From: Thermoanaerobacterales bacterium
GTDB taxonomy: Bacteria; Bacillota; Thermosediminibacteria; Thermosediminibacterales; Tepidanaerobacteraceae
Direction: 5' to 3'
NCBI GenBank assembly: GCA_012841995.1
Contig: DUTQ01000373.1
Span: 1 to 8,408 of the forward strand
Length of the DNA stretch: 8,408 nucleotides
Within the stretch, counting starts at the first letter, position 1, and each line of letters begins with the position of its first letter. The notes beneath the pieces were generated by a model, which searched no databases, was not told the DNA's origin, and saw nothing but the letters and a program-made list of their open reading frames with translations. The translations under genes and the position numbers were made by a program. Positions 6,519 to 8,408 of this stretch are shown here, one piece after another.

Positions 6519-7387
6519 GAATTAGAACCTTTGGGAATTTTTTTAAAGAAGCCTTTGTCAGCCTTTTCAGGAACCGCTGGATGAGTCTGGCATCAATTGG
6601 AGCTGTAGCTGCTTCCTTAATCGTACTTGGTTCATTTTTACTCCTTTCCGTAAATTTTGATCACATATTGGTAGATGTAGAATCACAGGTCGAGATAACC
6701 GCATACCTAGAGGATACAGCTGATGATTTGGATATTGCAAGACTCAAAGGAGAGCTATCAGGCATATATGGTGTAAAGGAAGTCAATTTTGTTTCAAAAG
6801 AAGATGCAATGGAAGAATTTAAAGAACAAGTAGGTAAAGAGCTACTTGAAGGATTAGAAAATCCCCTTCCCAATTCTTTTAGGATCAAAGCGGACAACCC
6901 TCAGGATGTACCTGAAATAGCACAAAAGATTGAAAAGGTTGAGAAAATAGATCAGGTAAAATACGGCAAAGGCATTGTGGAAAAGCTTTTTAACATGATA
7001 CATTGGGCAAGGATAATAGGTCTTGTCATTATGGTGGTTTTTGCTGCAATATCTATTTTTATAATAGCAAATACTATCAGGCTTACTGTTTTTGCCAGGC
7101 GCCGCGAAATTAACATAATGAAATATGTAGGTGCAACAGACTGGTTTGTGAGATGGCCATTTCTCATTGAAGGAATGATCTTGGGTCTTATCGGTTCAGC
7201 CATTTCAATAGGGATTCTCGGAGCAGGATACAATTATATTTATGATGTTGTTAAATTAAATGTGCCAATGATTTCGCTTCTGCCTTTAAGTAATTTTTAT
7301 GATTACGGTCTTGCATTTTTGGCAGTTGGAATGTTGATAGGTGCGTTAGGCAGCAGTTTTTCAATAAAGCGTTTTTTACGCGTTTAA
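6515..7387 (+). CDS. ftsX: cell division ABC transporter permease FtsX
   Basis: FtsX is the membrane subunit of FtsEX and passes ATP-driven movement to a hydrolase or hydrolase activator outside the membrane. The 290-residue length is normal. The layout is an amphipathic amino end, TM1 about 23-46, an extracellular domain about 48-164, then TM2 (about 166-188), TM3 (about 213-237) and TM4 (about 262-283). Family blocks are visible: the NRWMSLASIGAVAASL entry to TM1, and after TM2 the FARRREINIMKYVGATDWFVRWPFLIEG segment, which couples to FtsE and is highly conserved. The ATG is embedded in the ftsE stop. AGAGGTG at 6498-6504 could add an independent binding site, with a rather long 10-nt spacer. 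The extracellular loop is the expected docking surface for the coiled coil of the next gene's product. Confidence 0.95.
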   Translation: MRIRTFGNFFKEAFVSLFRNRWMSLASIGAVAASLIVLGSFLLLSVNFDHILVDVESQVEITAYLEDTADDLDIARLKGELSGIYGVKEVNFVSKEDAMEEFKEQVGKELLEGLENPLPNSFRIKADNPQDVPEIAQKIEKVEKIDQVKYGKGIVEKLFNMIHWARIIGLVIMVVFAAISIFIIANTIRLTVFARRREINIMKYVGATDWFVRWPFLIEGMILGLIGSAISIGILGAGYNYIYDVVKLNVPMISLLPLSNFYDYGLAFLAVGMLIGALGSSFSIKRFLRV

Positions 7388-7439
7388 ATTGATGATATTC
7401 AGCTTTAACAAGACAATTCAAAGCGGGAGGAGATACATA

Positions 7440-8408
7440 GTGTTTCGACGCAATACAAGATTTATTGCGACATTGGTTGTCATAGTGTTTTTATTTACTT
7501 CGTTTATTCCTGCCATGGCAGCTGATATGAAGGATTTACAGAAACAACAAAAAAGCGTAAAATCACAGCTAAAGGATCTCAAAAAAAATATAAACATGGT
7601 CGATAAAGAAAAGAAGGATATTATATCAGAGTTGTCTGTTATTGATAATGAACTAGGTAAGGCTCAAAACGAATTGGCTAAAATTCAGGCAAGTCTTAAA
7701 ACAAATCAAGCAAAACTTGACGATACCCGTCGTGATCTTGAAGCAGCTCAAGATAAGGTAGAAGAACAGAAGGAAGATCTCAATGTGCGAATGAAGGCAT
7801 TATATATGATGGGGCCAGTTGATTACATAGAAGTGCTTCTTTCTGCAACAAGTTTTTCTGATTTTTTAACAAGACTTGATATGGTAAAAAGGCTAATAGA
7901 TTCTGATAAACAGTTGCTTGCGGAGTTTAAAGCAAAAAAAGAATTGGTAGAAAAAAAGAAAGAAGAGCTTGAAAGACAACAAAGCCAAATTTATCGACAA
8001 CAAAGGGATGTCAGTGCAAAGAAAGCTGTAATTGCTTCAAGAAAGAGTGATAGACAGAGACTCCTATCCCAGTTAGAAAAACAAAAGAAAGAATATGAAA
8101 ACAAGCAAGATCAATTAGAAAAAGATGCTAAACGCCTTGCAAACATGATTTATCAAATGCAGGCAAAAAGTAATAAAGGATATATGGGGACTGGGAGTTT
8201 CCACTGGCCTGTACCTGCTTCAACTAGAGTAACTTCAGAATACGGTTGGCGTACACACCCGATATTTAAAACAAAGAGGTTTCATAATGGAATCGATATC
8301 GGTGCCCCCACTGGCACTAAAGTTGTTGCAGCAGATGATGGCCAGGTCATATATACTGGATCATATGGTGGCTATGGAAAAACTATACTTGGCCACCATG
8401 GTCTATTA
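7440..8408 (+). CDS. secreted coiled-coil M23 peptidase, FtsEX partner (3' truncated by window)
   Basis: GTG 7440 is the start, with AGGAG at 7428-7432 and a 7-nt spacer. 323 codons are visible before the window ends with no stop. Residues 1-27 form a signal peptide (basic RRNTR, hydrophobic core, AMA cleavage site). A long charged coiled coil follows (about 30-110), then a YMMGPVDYIEVLLSATSFSDFLTR segment (about 121-144) typical of PcsB/CwlO/EnvC-type coiled-coil domains, then a second coiled coil (about 150-240). The M23/LytM domain begins near FHWPVP (about 255) with SEYGWRTHP and HNGIDIG, whose H282 and D286 are the first two zinc ligands. The last two ligands (HxH) lie beyond the window. 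It likely cleaves peptide cross-links of peptidoglycan outside the cell when activated by FtsEX. It lies 52 bp after ftsX with no terminator between, so it is probably in the same operon. Confidence 0.92.
   Translation, partial: MFRRNTRFIATLVVIVFLFTSFIPAMAADMKDLQKQQKSVKSQLKDLKKNINMVDKEKKDIISELSVIDNELGKAQNELAKIQASLKTNQAKLDDTRRDLEAAQDKVEEQKEDLNVRMKALYMMGPVDYIEVLLSATSFSDFLTRLDMVKRLIDSDKQLLAEFKAKKELVEKKKEELERQQSQIYRQQRDVSAKKAVIASRKSDRQRLLSQLEKQKKEYENKQDQLEKDAKRLANMIYQMQAKSNKGYMGTGSFHWPVPASTRVTSEYGWRTHPIFKTKRFHNGIDIGAPTGTKVVAADDGQVIYTGSYGGYGKTILGHHGLL

Noticed and set aside
7388..7439. Possible terminator or promoter between ftsX and the M23 gene
   Set aside because: Only a 5-bp AATTG/CAATT pairing over a long loop is visible, with no T-run and no convincing -35/-10 pair, so the genes are treated as cotranscribed.

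Overview
The window is AT-rich, with heavy use of ATA, AGA and AGG codons, GTG and TTG starts, and strong AGGAGG-type ribosome binding sites. The ftsE-ftsX order followed by a secreted coiled-coil M23 protein also points to a low-GC Firmicute, most likely an anaerobic Clostridia member. Genus cannot be fixed from the sequence alone.

Region 1 (1-4748, + strand) is a glycan-metabolism cluster. It starts with the 3' tail of a GT4-type glycosyltransferase whose reading frame is interrupted near the window edge. Next comes a 348-codon protein that looks like an alpha/alpha-toroid carbohydrate-active protein, overlapping the first gene. Last is a very large (1184-codon) cytosolic protein with three modules: an N-terminal GT-A glycosyltransferase resembling the GT81/GT2 retaining enzymes, a roughly 430-residue middle section I do not recognise, and a C-terminal GH130 phosphorylase-type domain. 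A synthase and a phosphorylase in one chain recalls cyclic beta-1,2-glucan synthase (GT84 + GH94). I infer a system that builds and trims or recycles a beta-mannoside-type intracellular glycan. This is the most interesting part of the window.

Region 2 (4745-5551, - strand) is a Cof-type HAD phosphatase that converges on the fusion gene. Their stop codons overlap, so there is no room for a terminator between them.

Region 3 (5552-5837) is a divergent intergenic region. It carries a candidate promoter for the HAD gene, a good extended -10 promoter for ftsE, and a GAAC-N4-GTTC palindrome.

Region 4 (5838-8408, + strand) is a cell-division/cell-wall operon. FtsE (ATPase) and FtsX (membrane subunit) overlap by 4 bp. 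After 52 bp comes a secreted coiled-coil/M23 endopeptidase, cut off by the window end. FtsEX would use ATP to activate this hydrolase outside the membrane.
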